Of a DNA stretch of 64,000 bases, positions 33,306 through 42,133 are shown one piece after another. This DNA comes from CAXBDP01 sp041689935 (GTDB lineage Bacteria; Bacteroidota; Bacteroidia; Cytophagales; Cyclobacteriaceae). The notes beneath the pieces were generated by a model. The model searched no databases. It saw nothing but the letters and a program-made list of their open reading frames with translations, and had not been told where the DNA came from. The stretch covers positions 1-64,000 of the forward strand of contig JBDNFI010000051.1 of NCBI GenBank assembly GCA_041689935.1. Direction: 5' to 3'. A program made the position numbers and the translations under genes. The number at the start of each line of letters is the position of its first letter. Position 1 is the stretch's first letter.

Positions 33306-35791
33306 TAAACTGGGTCTACATCCAAAATTATACGTATTTTCTTAAATCTCTTGTCTTGCTCTACTAAATCTACCGCTTTTCTTATTTGCTGCTTTATTTT
33401 CTGCAAATTCAGCTCTTTCGATATTTTCAAAAGGATCTCTTGCATATACCAATTTCTAATTTTCGAAATCAAGGGCTCATGCGGAGAACTCTTTTGTACA
33501 CTATCTCCTAATTGCGCCTCCAGGTGCTGGAATAAACTTTCTGCTGCTTTCTTTGCTTCCAACTTATCGGTAGATTTTACCGTGATGTTGATGATTCGCG
33601 AAAATGGTGGGTAAAAGAATTCTTGTCGCTCCTTCAGTTCCAGTTCGAACATTTTATGGTAATTTTGCGACTTCACTAATTTCAAAATATCTTGGCTATC
33701 GTCTCTAGTTTGGATAATTACTGCACCTTTGTCTCCTTTGCGGCCAGCTCTCCCGCTTACTTGAGTTAGCATTTGGAATGCCCGCTCATGTGATCTAAAG
33801 TCTGGAAAATGGATTAAATGATCCGCATCCATCACACCCACCAAACTCACGTGATCAAAATCTAAGCCCTTGCTTACCATTTGTGTACCGATCAGTATAT
33901 CGATATTTCTAGCTTCGAAATCGTCAATGATTTGCTGAAAACTGTCCTTACTTCGAGTCGTGTCCAAATCCATGCGCTGCAAGCGAGCGTCCGGAAACAG
34001 CAACTTGGCTTCTTCTTCAATTCGCTCGGTGCCAAAGCCTACTGTTTTCAAATGGGTACTTTCACAAACGCTGCACGTGCTCGGCACATTACCTTTGAAT
34101 CCACAATAATGACAACGGAGTTCGCCAGCATATTGGTGGTATGTAAGGCTCACCGCGCAAGACTCACATTTGGGTATCCACCCGCAAGAATCACAGCTTA
34201 GATAAGGCGAATATCCTCTTCGGTTTTGGAAAAGGATTACCTGCTTTTTATTTTCAAGTTGCTCTTCAATAGCGAGTTTTAGCTGTAGTCCAAAATTGAA
34301 AATATCCTTCTTTTCCAATTTATGTTTTCGAACATCAGATAGCTTAATATCGGGCAGAGGAATATCACCAAACCTAGATCTCAGATTCACCAATCCGTAT
34401 TTACCTTCCTGGGCATTGTAGAAAGTCTCAATGGAAGGCGTGGCAGAGCTGAGGATACATTTACATTGATGAAAGCGAGCAAGTACCAACGCCATGTCCC
34501 GTGCATGATAGCGAGGCGCCGGGTCATATTGCTTGAAGGAAGCTTCATGTTCCTCATCAATAATGATTAATCCTAAGTTGTTGAACGGTAAAAAGATAGA
34601 CGAACGAACGCCGGCAATAATTGGGAGGGAATCTTCCAATACGCCTTTCCATACTTCCACTCTTTCGTTATCGCTAAATCGGCTATGATACACCCCTAAA
34701 TCATTCCCAAAATGCTTTTTTAATCTACCTACCATTTGTGTGGTAAGGGCAATTTCGGGCATCAAATACAAAACTTGATGGCCACTGTCTATTACCTCTC
34801 TTATGAGTTCGATAAGGATCGCTGTTTTGCCGCTTCCCGTGATCCCATGCAGCAAAATAGCGTCTTGCTTTTCCATTTGCTGGAGGATTTCCTCTTTTGC
34901 AATCTTTTGGGCAGCATTGAGCACGAGCTCCGGAATATCGGCCAAATTGATCTCATCTAGCCTTGAAACTTGAATGCTGAATTCCTCTAATACATTATTC
35001 TTGATGAGCGTTTGAACAGAGGAATTGGAAAGTTCTTCAGTTTGTAAACGATTCTTTTCAAGACCAATATCATTTAGTTCAGCTTTTTGAAAAACAGGAA
35101 CTTCCCTCAAATATTTAAGAATTACCTCTTGCTGTTTAGGCTTTTTCTCCAAATCATCCAGTAAGGTTTTTAAGGCCGCCTTATCCTGTATGTAGCCGAT
35201 ATTCAGCCTAACTTTCCTTATTTTTTTTGGCGAATAGCGATCTTTTACCTTTTCGAATACGATAATGGCATTTTCAGCTAAAAGTGATTTGATGACAGGA
35301 TAGGGGTTTTTGAGATGCGCAACTGCTCCAACTTCATCGTAGTTTAAGTTGCCCTTTTCTGCCAAATTAATAAGAACAGCCACTTCTCTTTCGGGTAATG
35401 AACCATCGGCTAGTGCCAAATCATACGCTGGATGCAGCTGAATCATGGATTCGCTACTAATTTTGAGACCAGATGGGAGAGCGGCCTTTAATGCATCACC
35501 AATACCTGCCATATAGTAATTGGCCATCCATTTCAGAAAATCTAATTGCTGTGTAGTGAAAATGGGTTTACTATCTGGCAAATCCATTATTTCCTTGGCT
35601 TCATAATGAACTGGAGCTTCATTGTGAATACCATCGACGACACCAGCATAAATTTTCTTTTTGCCGAAAGGCACAATAACTCTCATTCCTCTTTTCACCA
35701 AATCCGCCATATCTGATGGGATCAGATAGGTGAACGTGACTGAAAATGGAAGCGGGAGGATAACTTCCGCATACAAGGGAGCTATTGTCAT
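33305..35791 (-). CDS. priA: Primosomal replication protein N' (helicase PriA)
   Basis: 828 aa. The N-terminal DNA-binding part (VRVIVPFGKKKIYAGVV, typical 3'-end pocket) is followed by a helicase core: Walker A GITGSGKTA, DEEH box in IIDEEHEASFKQYDPAPRYHARD, SATPS, QNRRGYSP, then the zinc cysteines (CDSCGWIPKCESC, CHYCG, CSVC) and QVSGRAGRKGDKG. PriA restarts collapsed replication forks by recognising D-loops. Such restart depends on recombination, a process to which the window's octamer may relate. One octamer copy at 35752, near the start. Confidence 0.96.
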   Translation of the reverse strand: MTIAPLYAEVILPLPFSVTFTYLIPSDMADLVKRGMRVIVPFGKKKIYAGVVDGIHNEAPVHYEAKEIMDLPDSKPIFTTQQLDFLKWMANYYMAGIGDALKAALPSGLKISSESMIQLHPAYDLALADGSLPEREVAVLINLAEKGNLNYDEVGAVAHLKNPYPVIKSLLAENAIIVFEKVKDRYSPKKIRKVRLNIGYIQDKAALKTLLDDLEKKPKQQEVILKYLREVPVFQKAELNDIGLEKNRLQTEELSNSSVQTLIKNNVLEEFSIQVSRLDEINLADIPELVLNAAQKIAKEEILQQMEKQDAILLHGITGSGKTAILIELIREVIDSGHQVLYLMPEIALTTQMVGRLKKHFGNDLGVYHSRFSDNERVEVWKGVLEDSLPIIAGVRSSIFLPFNNLGLIIIDEEHEASFKQYDPAPRYHARDMALVLARFHQCKCILSSATPSIETFYNAQEGKYGLVNLRSRFGDIPLPDIKLSDVRKHKLEKKDIFNFGLQLKLAIEEQLENKKQVILFQNRRGYSPYLSCDSCGWIPKCESCAVSLTYHQYAGELRCHYCGFKGNVPSTCSVCESTHLKTVGFGTERIEEEAKLLFPDARLQRMDLDTTRSKDSFQQIIDDFEARNIDILIGTQMVSKGLDFDHVSLVGVMDADHLIHFPDFRSHERAFQMLTQVSGRAGRKGDKGAVIIQTRDDSQDILKLVKSQNYHKMFELELKERQEFFYPPFSRIINITVKSTDKLEAKKAAESLFQHLEAQLGDSVQKSSPHEPLISKIRNWYMQEILLKISKELNLQKIKQQIRKAVDLVEQDKRFKKIRIILDVDPV

Positions 35792-35810
35792 TAAACCTTA
35801 GGTTTATTTA

Positions 35811-37853
35811 TTAGGAAAAATTTTGCTGAATTAGTAACTCATTTGCCTCTGCCAAACTGAATACTGGCAATTTACACGTTTTATCAAAGCATACATAAAA
35901 AGTAGTTTGGCCATTTATTGCTTCTCTATTTTCAAATATCCCTAAGCTACTTTTTCCCTCACTTGCAAATACCAATCTGTTTGGGTGAAAGTCTTTTTGT
36001 AGTCTTATAGCATCATCCATAGCCGTAGGGCCAACAATGGCAATTTCAGCCATCGGCTCAAGTGCTATTCCATAAAGACTAGCCCAATTAGCCAAGTATT
36101 GTGGGTCTGTTTCTATTAATCGACTAACGGCAGAAAGCATATTTTGCGCCATCTCCCGATAGGATTGTTCTCCAAAAATATGCCCTAACTTCCATAAGTT
36201 ATGCGCCATTATGGAGTTGGAGGCTGGAATTACATTATCAAAAATCTCTTTTTTGCGTGCGATCAATTCCGATTTATTGTCATTCTCAGCGAAGTAGAAA
36301 AATGATTCTTCTGAATGCCAAAAATGTCGGATTGTATACTCACATAATTGCTTTGCCAAGCTCAGATATGACTGGTCGAATGAAATATGATAATAGTGTA
36401 TAAAGCCCTCAATTACAGCTGCATAATCTTCCAAAAAGCTCGGGATTGCCACTTCACCTTTGCGTAGTGTTCTGTAGAGTTTATCGCCTTTTACTAAATC
36501 TCTAGCTATAAAATTGGCGATGTTTTGAGCCAGCTCTTTTGCTTCGGAATTGCCAGTGGCTAAATAGGCTTCACTTAATCCGCTCAGGGCTAGGCCATTC
36601 CAGCCAGCAAGTAATTTATCATCGAGATGTGGAGCGACTTTTTCCTCCCGCTTTTTTAAAAGTTTGCTATTGATATCAGCTTGCCATGTTTCGAACTGCT
36701 CAATCGACCAATTGTACTTCCCAGCAAATACCTCATCAGCCATTCGTTTTCTCAGTATATTTTTTCCCTCTTCCCAATTCCCATTTTCTTGTATATCATA
36801 CAGCGCTTGTACTTTTTTAGCCTCTTCAATCTCAAATAGTTGATCAATTTCCTGCTTAGTCCAAACATAAAATTTACCCTCTTCCCCATCGCTATCGGCA
36901 TCAATGGCACTGTATAAGCCACCTTGGGCACTTAGCATTTCTCTTTTTAGCCAGCTGGTGGTATCCTTAATTACCCGCTTATAAAGTGGCTTTTGGGATA
37001 CACTAAACGCCCGACTGTAAAGGGAAAGGAGCTGCCCATTATCATAGAGCATTTTTTCGAAATGAGGAGCAAACCATTCTCCATCTACTGAATAGCGAGC
37101 AAAACCACCTCCAATCTGATCGTATATTCCGCCTTTGGCTATTTCATCTAGGGTGAGCACCAAATGTTCCAGTGCCATTTTGTTAGTAGTTTTTAGATGG
37201 AAATCCAGCAAAAACGTCCAAATGCATGGCATCGGGAACTTTGGTGCTTTGTCCATTCCACCAAACTCTTGATCGAATTTTTCCGCTAGTTTTGTGAAGA
37301 ACGATTGATATTTTTCTTTTGTAAATGGGCTTTCCTGCACCTGGAGTCCATATTTCTGCACTTCACTTTTCTGCATACTGTCGGCAAATCCATTAGCAGA
37401 TTCCTCAACGTCAGCTCTTGTTTCGGTGAAGGCTTTATTTACGCCTCTAAGTATCTGCGCCCAAGCCCTAGGCGGGAAATAGGTGCCACCATAAAATGGC
37501 TTCAAGTCGGGCGTAAGGAATACGTTCAGTGGCCAACCACCTTGCAAACCCATATTTTGCAGCGCATCCATATAAATTTGATCTACATCTGGTCGCTCTT
37601 CTCGATCTACTTTTATGCAAATGAAATACTCATTCATCAGAGAGGCCAAATCGAAGTCTTCGAAGCATTCCCGCTCCATCACATGGCACCAATGGCAAGC
37701 CGAATAGCCAATACTCACAATAATAGGCTTATCTAATTTCTTGGCCATGGCCAAAGATTCGCTATTCCATGCATACCAGTTTACGGGATTATAGGCATGC
37801 TGCAACAGATACGGAGAAGTTTCATCAATTAGTTTATTTGCTTTATCGCTCAT
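35811..37853 (-). CDS. Thioredoxin-domain protein of the YyaL/SSP411 family
   Basis: 680 aa, cytoplasmic. N-terminal thioredoxin-like (DUF255) domain with NPVNWYAW and SACHWCHVMERE (CxxC-like CHWC), followed by GGWPLNVFLTPDLKPFYGGTYFPP. The rest is an (alpha/alpha)6 barrel like N-acylglucosamine 2-epimerases (GGGFARYSVDGEWFAPHFEKMLYDN, LAGWNGLALSGLSEAY). Exact role unknown in bacteria. Directly downstream of the GSCFA gene on the same strand and upstream of priA. Octamer copy at 36644; another lies just upstream at 37881, inside the end of the GSCFA gene. Confidence 0.88.
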   Translation of the reverse strand: MSDKANKLIDETSPYLLQHAYNPVNWYAWNSESLAMAKKLDKPIIVSIGYSACHWCHVMERECFEDFDLASLMNEYFICIKVDREERPDVDQIYMDALQNMGLQGGWPLNVFLTPDLKPFYGGTYFPPRAWAQILRGVNKAFTETRADVEESANGFADSMQKSEVQKYGLQVQESPFTKEKYQSFFTKLAEKFDQEFGGMDKAPKFPMPCIWTFLLDFHLKTTNKMALEHLVLTLDEIAKGGIYDQIGGGFARYSVDGEWFAPHFEKMLYDNGQLLSLYSRAFSVSQKPLYKRVIKDTTSWLKREMLSAQGGLYSAIDADSDGEEGKFYVWTKQEIDQLFEIEEAKKVQALYDIQENGNWEEGKNILRKRMADEVFAGKYNWSIEQFETWQADINSKLLKKREEKVAPHLDDKLLAGWNGLALSGLSEAYLATGNSEAKELAQNIANFIARDLVKGDKLYRTLRKGEVAIPSFLEDYAAVIEGFIHYYHISFDQSYLSLAKQLCEYTIRHFWHSEESFFYFAENDNKSELIARKKEIFDNVIPASNSIMAHNLWKLGHIFGEQSYREMAQNMLSAVSRLIETDPQYLANWASLYGIALEPMAEIAIVGPTAMDDAIRLQKDFHPNRLVFASEGKSSLGIFENREAINGQTTFYVCFDKTCKLPVFSLAEANELLIQQNFS

Positions 37854-37876
37854 TTTGGATTGATTTTGAGGGTAAA

Positions 37877-38890
37877 TTAAGCGGGAGGATTATCCTTTTC
37901 CACTTCCATTTTTTTTTGAGCAAGCAGGTTTTCTTCTTCCTTAAGTGGGAGTGGAAATTGCTTGATTTTAGTTTCCAGCGAATATAAGAATTTCAAAGCA
38001 GCTTCGCTTTTTGGCTGCATTAGCCGATGGGCTAGGTCTTGGTGAATACTTTCCAATTTGCTAATTAAAGATATGGTCTCAACTGAAAAATAGGATTGGC
38101 TAAACCGATTCCATATAATATCCTCAGCTAAAATTGTAGGATGAATTAAATCTGATTTGTAAAATCGGTAATCTCTGAGCTCATCAAGCATGATTTCATA
38201 AGAAGGGAAATAGTAAACAAAGGAATTTTCCTCCGCCAATTGTCCACAGAGAACTCTTAGCAAACTCTTGCTCATCATATTTTCTTCCATTCCGTCTTTG
38301 GTATGGCGGACGGGACTTACCGTGAAAATCACCTTCAAATTTGGTCTTTGTTTTTGTATTGCACTTAAAGCCTTATTCACGTCAACAAACATTTCATTTC
38401 CGTTCGAAAGCTTTTTGTCAAACAAGGTGCCGGGCAATGCGTGGCAATTTGCAACAGGTCGCCGATCCTTTTTCAAGTAATAGCGAAAGGCAGTTCCAAA
38501 AGTTAAAATCAGCCAATCTGCTTTTTGCAATGCGGTGGAAGTATCGCCAACGGAGCTTTGCAAGGCATTTTTTAGCTCTTTTTTGGAGGCTTTCGATAGG
38601 CCAGAATGGAAGTCGTAGTGGAAATGAATACCATTATGTTGGTCGTAGCCATCTTCCATTACTGAGCTATTAGCTAAGCTTGCATTGAGTAAATGAGCAA
38701 TAGCAGAAGGATGGTAAATTACGCCGAAAGGATTTGCCAAAACGTTGAATTTGGCTTTTGCTAATCGGCTGCCCATGGTTTCGGCAAAGCATGAGCCTAG
38801 ACTTATAATCTGTTGATTATGATTAATTTTATCATCCGATACTTTGATGGCAATGGGTGTAGATAGTATAAATTCCTTGTTTGACTTCAT
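37877..38890 (-). CDS. GSCFA-domain protein
   Basis: 337 aa. The name-giving motif GSCFAE is at about residues 32-37, followed by PFGVIYHP, then LILTFGTAF and VSPVRHTKDG, all typical of the GSCFA family. The fold is SGNH-hydrolase-like, with the Ser of GSC as likely nucleophile; substrate unknown, perhaps an acyl or acetyl ester on a glycan. No signal peptide. The C-terminal 40 residues are charged and coiled-coil-like. Ends 24 bp before the YyaL-type gene. Confidence 0.85.
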   Translation of the reverse strand: MKSNKEFILSTPIAIKVSDDKINHNQQIISLGSCFAETMGSRLAKAKFNVLANPFGVIYHPSAIAHLLNASLANSSVMEDGYDQHNGIHFHYDFHSGLSKASKKELKNALQSSVGDTSTALQKADWLILTFGTAFRYYLKKDRRPVANCHALPGTLFDKKLSNGNEMFVDVNKALSAIQKQRPNLKVIFTVSPVRHTKDGMEENMMSKSLLRVLCGQLAEENSFVYYFPSYEIMLDELRDYRFYKSDLIHPTILAEDIIWNRFSQSYFSVETISLISKLESIHQDLAHRLMQPKSEAALKFLYSLETKIKQFPLPLKEEENLLAQKKMEVEKDNPPA

Positions 38891-38985
38891 AAGGGATCTA
38901 ACTGAAATCGATCAGCTGAATTGTTAACTTTAAAAATAGCTAAGAAGTGCGAAGGAACCCCTCAAAAAATACTTATTTGACAAAT

Positions 38986-39684
38986 TTAGGGGCTAAATTC
39001 ATCAATATTTGAATCAAGCAATCGAGCATTTTCGCATTTAAGAATGCGTGCTGGAAAGTCGCGAAGGATAGTATGATTGTGCGTAGCCATAATTATGGCC
39101 GTTCCTGCGCGATTAATATCTTTGAAAAGCTTCATAATGCCATCAGAAACTTCAGGGTCTAAATTCCCGGTTGGTTCATCGGCAATCATAAGCAAAGGCT
39201 CATTAATAAGCGCACGGGCAATCACCACCCGCTGTTGTTCACCACCCGAAAGTTGATGTGGCATTTTGGTAGCTACGGATCCTAATCCAACTCGCATGAG
39301 CACTTCGATCATGCGGTTTTTCATTTTACCTTTATCTTTCCAACCAGTGGCACGCATCACAAAATAAAGATTTTCAGCTACGGACCGATCTGGAAATAGC
39401 TGAAAATCTTGAAAGATAATGCCGAGTTTTCTTCGTAAAAATGGAATATCTTTTCGGTTGATCTTGGCCAAATCATAGCCAACGATTTGTATATCACCCA
39501 TCAACAGCGGAAGGTCAGCGTATAGCGTTTTTAGCAAAGAGCTTTTGCCGCTGCCTGTACGCCCTATCAAGTATACAAATTCACTCTTTTCCATTTCAAG
39601 AGTTACGTCATTCAGCACCGTATTGATGTCTTGAAAGATGTTTGCTTTTCGTATAGAAAGGAGCATATTTGATCCGAATGACAT
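38986..39684 (-). CDS. ftsE: FtsE-like ABC ATPase
   Basis: 232 aa ABC ATPase with intact motifs: Walker A GRTGSGKSS, Q-loop IFQDFQLFPD, signature LSGGEQQR, Walker B LLMIADEPTGNLDPE, switch His in MATHNH. Wording fits FtsE, which with the membrane protein FtsX controls peptidoglycan hydrolases at the septum. ftsX is not adjacent, as is often seen in Bacteroidetes. Its ATG overlaps the stop of the upstream 80-aa gene by one base (taATG), indicating coupling. A LolD/MacB-type role is the alternative. Confidence 0.85.
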   Translation of the reverse strand: MSFGSNMLLSIRKANIFQDINTVLNDVTLEMEKSEFVYLIGRTGSGKSSLLKTLYADLPLLMGDIQIVGYDLAKINRKDIPFLRRKLGIIFQDFQLFPDRSVAENLYFVMRATGWKDKGKMKNRMIEVLMRVGLGSVATKMPHQLSGGEQQRVVIARALINEPLLMIADEPTGNLDPEVSDGIMKLFKDINRAGTAIIMATHNHTILRDFPARILKCENARLLDSNIDEFSP

Positions 39685-39926
39685 TAAATTTCCAGTTTTT
39701 GAAGTTTGCCGAATTCCAATTGTTTGATCACGTTTTCTAATGCTTCCTCTTTGCCCTTCAAACCATATTTTTCAATATTTTTTAGTGGACGGTCAGCTCG
39801 GAAATAGGCAATAAGCACAAAATTATCATCCCTCAGTTGGATGTAATCAGGAATTTTCGCTTTGCCTTTTACTTTGATGATATACATTTCAAATAGGTTA
39901 CTTGTATCAGCACTAACTGTGATCAT
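39684..39926 (-). CDS. Small conserved-looking protein coupled to ftsE
   Basis: 80 aa (67 if started at the internal Met14, MYIIKVKGKA). Predicted beta-rich with a helical tail (ENVIKQLEFGKLQKLEI). No family recognised. Coding is supported by position between the aldolase gene (13 bp gap) and ftsE (1-base overlap), which implies a single operon fsa - this gene - ftsE. Confidence 0.65.
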   Translation of the reverse strand: MITVSADTSNLFEMYIIKVKGKAKIPDYIQLRDDNFVLIAYFRADRPLKNIEKYGLKGKEEALENVIKQLEFGKLQKLEI

Positions 39927-39938
39927 GGCTGAAGGCTC

Positions 39939-40595
39939 TCAGCCATTTGCTTTTTTATGATCTGCAAGAAACTGTGCCAAGCCTTTGTCAGTTAACGGAT
40001 GGCTAAGTAAGCCAGTGATTACTTTTAAAGGACAGGTAACCACATCGGCACCAAGCTCAGCGCAATTGATCAGATGCATGGTATGTCTTACCGAAGCAGC
40101 CAAGATCTCAGTTTGATAGCCATAGTTATCGAATATTAGTCTGATTTGCTCAATCAATAGCAGCCCGTCTGCAGAGATATCGTCCAAGCGGCCAATAAAT
40201 GGAGACACATAAGATGCTCCAGCTTTGGCTGCCAGTAGCGCTTGACCAGCTGAAAAAATCAACGTGCAATTCGTCCGTATACCTTCTTGCGTGAATGCTT
40301 TGATTGCCTTTACGCCATCTTTAATCATAGGTACTTTCACCACAATTTTATCATCAATTTTGGCTAGCTCACGGCCTTCTTTCATAATGCCTTCAAAATC
40401 TGTAGCGATTACTTCGGCACTTACGTTGTCATCTACAATATTGCAAATGGCTTTATAGTGATTTATAATGTTTTGATGGCCGCTGATGCCTTCGTTTGCC
40501 ATTAATGATGGGTTGGTTGTTACACCGTCGAGCACTCCCAAGTCGTAGGCTTCGCGTATTTCGTCAAGATTGGCTGTATCAATAAAGAATTGCAT
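39939..40595 (-). CDS. fsa: Fructose-6-phosphate aldolase / transaldolase family
   Basis: 218 aa, the length of the small (type 3B/FSA-like) transaldolases. N-terminus MQFFIDTANLDEIREA, then GVTTNPSLMANEG; the Schiff-base lysine is in VVKVPMIKDG; further SPFIGRLDDIS and AASVRHTMHL. Catalyses aldol transfer or cleavage between fructose-6-phosphate and dihydroxyacetone or glyceraldehyde-3-phosphate; the two activities cannot be told apart by eye. First gene of the run leading to ftsE. Confidence 0.88.
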   Translation of the reverse strand: MQFFIDTANLDEIREAYDLGVLDGVTTNPSLMANEGISGHQNIINHYKAICNIVDDNVSAEVIATDFEGIMKEGRELAKIDDKIVVKVPMIKDGVKAIKAFTQEGIRTNCTLIFSAGQALLAAKAGASYVSPFIGRLDDISADGLLLIEQIRLIFDNYGYQTEILAASVRHTMHLINCAELGADVVTCPLKVITGLLSHPLTDKGLAQFLADHKKANG

Positions 40596-40776
40596 GATGT
40601 AGATTGGATAGGTGATGTAAAATGTATTTGTTACAAAGCTAAAAAAAGAATGCGAACAATGAGGGTATAAATCCTTCCGTAACGATTAGTTTGTAAGATA
40701 ATATCAAACAAAAGTAAGAAAGGCGGGAGGGTAAGGATTTATTCGCGGAACTCGAATGCATTAAGGCAAAAAAAGT

Positions 40777-40867
40777 GGCAAGCCAAGTATCGCACCGCTA
40801 CGACCATCGACCCTTGCTTCCTTCCGGACCTGGGGGATTAAACAGGAGCTGGTCGTACTGACTTGCC
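40777..40867 (-). ncRNA. ffs: Signal recognition particle RNA (4.5S type)
   Basis: On the minus strand it contains the hallmark GGTCCGGAAGGAAGCA of the SRP RNA apical domain (binding site of Ffh). The ends GGCAAGTCA and TTGGCTTGCC pair to close the long hairpin, and the strand continues into a run of T (terminator). Length about 91 nt agrees with bacterial small SRP RNA. A perfect Bacteroidetes promoter box lies just upstream. With Ffh it targets membrane proteins to the translocon. Confidence 0.93.
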
Positions 40868-40872
40868 GCCTG

Positions 40873-40880
40873 CAAAAGTA
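40873..40880 (-). promoter_or_regulatory. -7 promoter box of the SRP RNA gene
   Basis: TACTTTTG on the minus strand fits TAnnTTTG exactly and ends about five bases before the RNA 5' end. Confidence 0.65.
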
Positions 40881-40913
40881 CGTAAATAGATTTGATTTAA
40901 AAATTTGCGGAAT

Positions 40914-40941
40914 AAAAAAAGGCTGTTTTTACAGCCTTTTC
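40914..40941 (-). terminator. Terminator after the acidic-protein gene
   Basis: On the minus strand AAAAGGCTGT pairs with ACAGCCTTTT and is followed by T residues; it begins 8 bases after the stop of the gene at 40949. Confidence 0.85.
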
Positions 40942-40948
40942 AAAGTTT

Positions 40949-41152
40949 TTAAAAGTCATCATCGTCAATGTTTTCTTCATCGTCATCTTCGAAGCCGTCT
41001 TCAAGATCATCATCGTCGAGATCAAAATCCTTGTCATTAATAAATTCTGAGTCTTCATCGATGTCAAATTCTTCGTCTTTGAAATCCTCTTCAAAGTCGT
41101 CGTCCAATTCCTCATCGTCGAAGTCTTCCTTGTCCGGATTGTAACTAGGCAT
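40949..41152 (-). CDS. Small, extremely acidic protein
   Basis: 67 aa of which well over half are Asp or Glu, arranged as runs such as DDEELDDDFEEDF and DLDDDDLEDGFEDDDEEN. No hydrophobic core is likely, so it is probably disordered. No signal peptide. I know no function; DNA-mimic, histone-like chaperone or metal-binding roles are possible for such composition. It has its own terminator and sits between the SRP RNA and an unknown gene. Confidence 0.6.
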   Translation of the reverse strand: MPSYNPDKEDFDDEELDDDFEEDFKDEEFDIDEDSEFINDKDFDLDDDDLEDGFEDDDEENIDDDDF

Positions 41153-41286
41153 GTTAAATAGGTTTGGTTTGTAATTAAATAGGTCTTAAGAGTGGCAATA
41201 ATAAATATTTTTTTGAACCTGCAGTAGCGACAATAAAAATTTATTTCTCTTTACCGTTTTAATTAGCCTATTTTTTTCTCAAAACC

Positions 41287-41769
41287 CTATTGATGTGATT
41301 TTTCGCTTAATAATGGCTCCGGAATATCAATTTCGAAAGCGGGTGTTATTGCTAAGAATTTCTTTTCTAGTAAGTCGGCCCAAGATACCATGTAGGCAAT
41401 TAAATCTTCCCGCTTATTATGTATGAGATGTCGTTTGCCACCTGCCAGATTATGCAGCACATCATTATCTTCAAGTTTTTCAAGATTCTTTAAGTCTTCT
41501 ATGCTTAATCCATTTTCCAACAACTGGCTAATCAATAAATCCATGGGCATTCCACTGCCAACACAATAATCCATCGATTGCTCTGTCCAATCTCCATATT
41601 TTCTAAGTGCATAAGCATGTATTTCGCCTTTACTGAGGCCAGTAAGCTCCTGCGCAAGATTTCCGCAATTACAACTGCCCATGTGTCCCCATTGATAAGC
41701 CGCTCCTTTGGATAATTTTGACGCTGATCTTCTTAATGCAGCAATTAATTCTGGGTTTGCATTTGCCAT
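41287..41769 (-). CDS. Conserved-looking protein of unknown function
   Basis: 160 aa, soluble, no signal peptide. Notable is GAAYQWGHMGSCNCGNLAQEL with a CNC pair and a nearby His, plus a later Cys (DYCVG), which might bind metal. The rest is helical. I do not recognise the family. Divergent from the bTHX gene. Confidence 0.6.
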   Translation of the reverse strand: MANANPELIAALRRSASKLSKGAAYQWGHMGSCNCGNLAQELTGLSKGEIHAYALRKYGDWTEQSMDYCVGSGMPMDLLISQLLENGLSIEDLKNLEKLEDNDVLHNLAGGKRHLIHNKREDLIAYMVSWADLLEKKFLAITPAFEIDIPEPLLSEKSHQ

Positions 41770-41875
41770 AGTTTTATCTTTTATTCAATCCTCGAACTGA
41801 TTGTGCAGATGTTTGGTTTTGAAAAATATTATCTAACTTACGTCGAATACAATTAAACAACAAAATTTCTGAAAT

Positions 41876-42043
41876 ATGGCAAGAGGTGATAGAAAATCTA
41901 AAAAAGGAAAAATATGGAGTGGTTCTTACGGAGTAACTCGCCCGCACAAGAAAAAGAAAGTGGTTGCGGAAAGTAAGCCTAAGACCGAAAAGGTTGAAAA
42001 AGCTGAAAAAGCTGAAAAAAAGACTCCAGCTAAAAAGAAGTGA
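41876..42043 (+). CDS. 30S ribosomal protein bTHX
   Basis: 55 aa basic protein. N-terminus MARGDRKSKKGKIWSGSYG, then VTRPHKKK, matches the bTHX family (GDKKTxRGKIxxGSYGxxR). Residues about 34-55 are a Lys/Glu/Ala tail with KAEKAEKK repeats. It fits in the head of the small ribosomal subunit. Short and easily overlooked. A terminator follows within 10 bases. Confidence 0.9.
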   Translation: MARGDRKSKKGKIWSGSYGVTRPHKKKKVVAESKPKTEKVEKAEKAEKKTPAKKK

Positions 42044-42048
42044 AAATT

Positions 42049-42072
42049 AAACCGGGTTCGCTCGGTTTTTTT
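42049..42072 (+). terminator. Terminator of the bTHX gene
   Basis: AAACCG pairs with CGGTTT around an 8-base loop, followed by T residues. Confidence 0.75.
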
Positions 42073-42133
42073 GTTTTGGGGGAATGTATAATCCAATTAA
42101 TTTCGATATTTCCATCCTAAAGTAAGCCAGTCT

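Noticed and set aside
38268..38673. Plus-strand frames within the GSCFA gene
   Set aside because: Overlap a well-supported gene, composition random.
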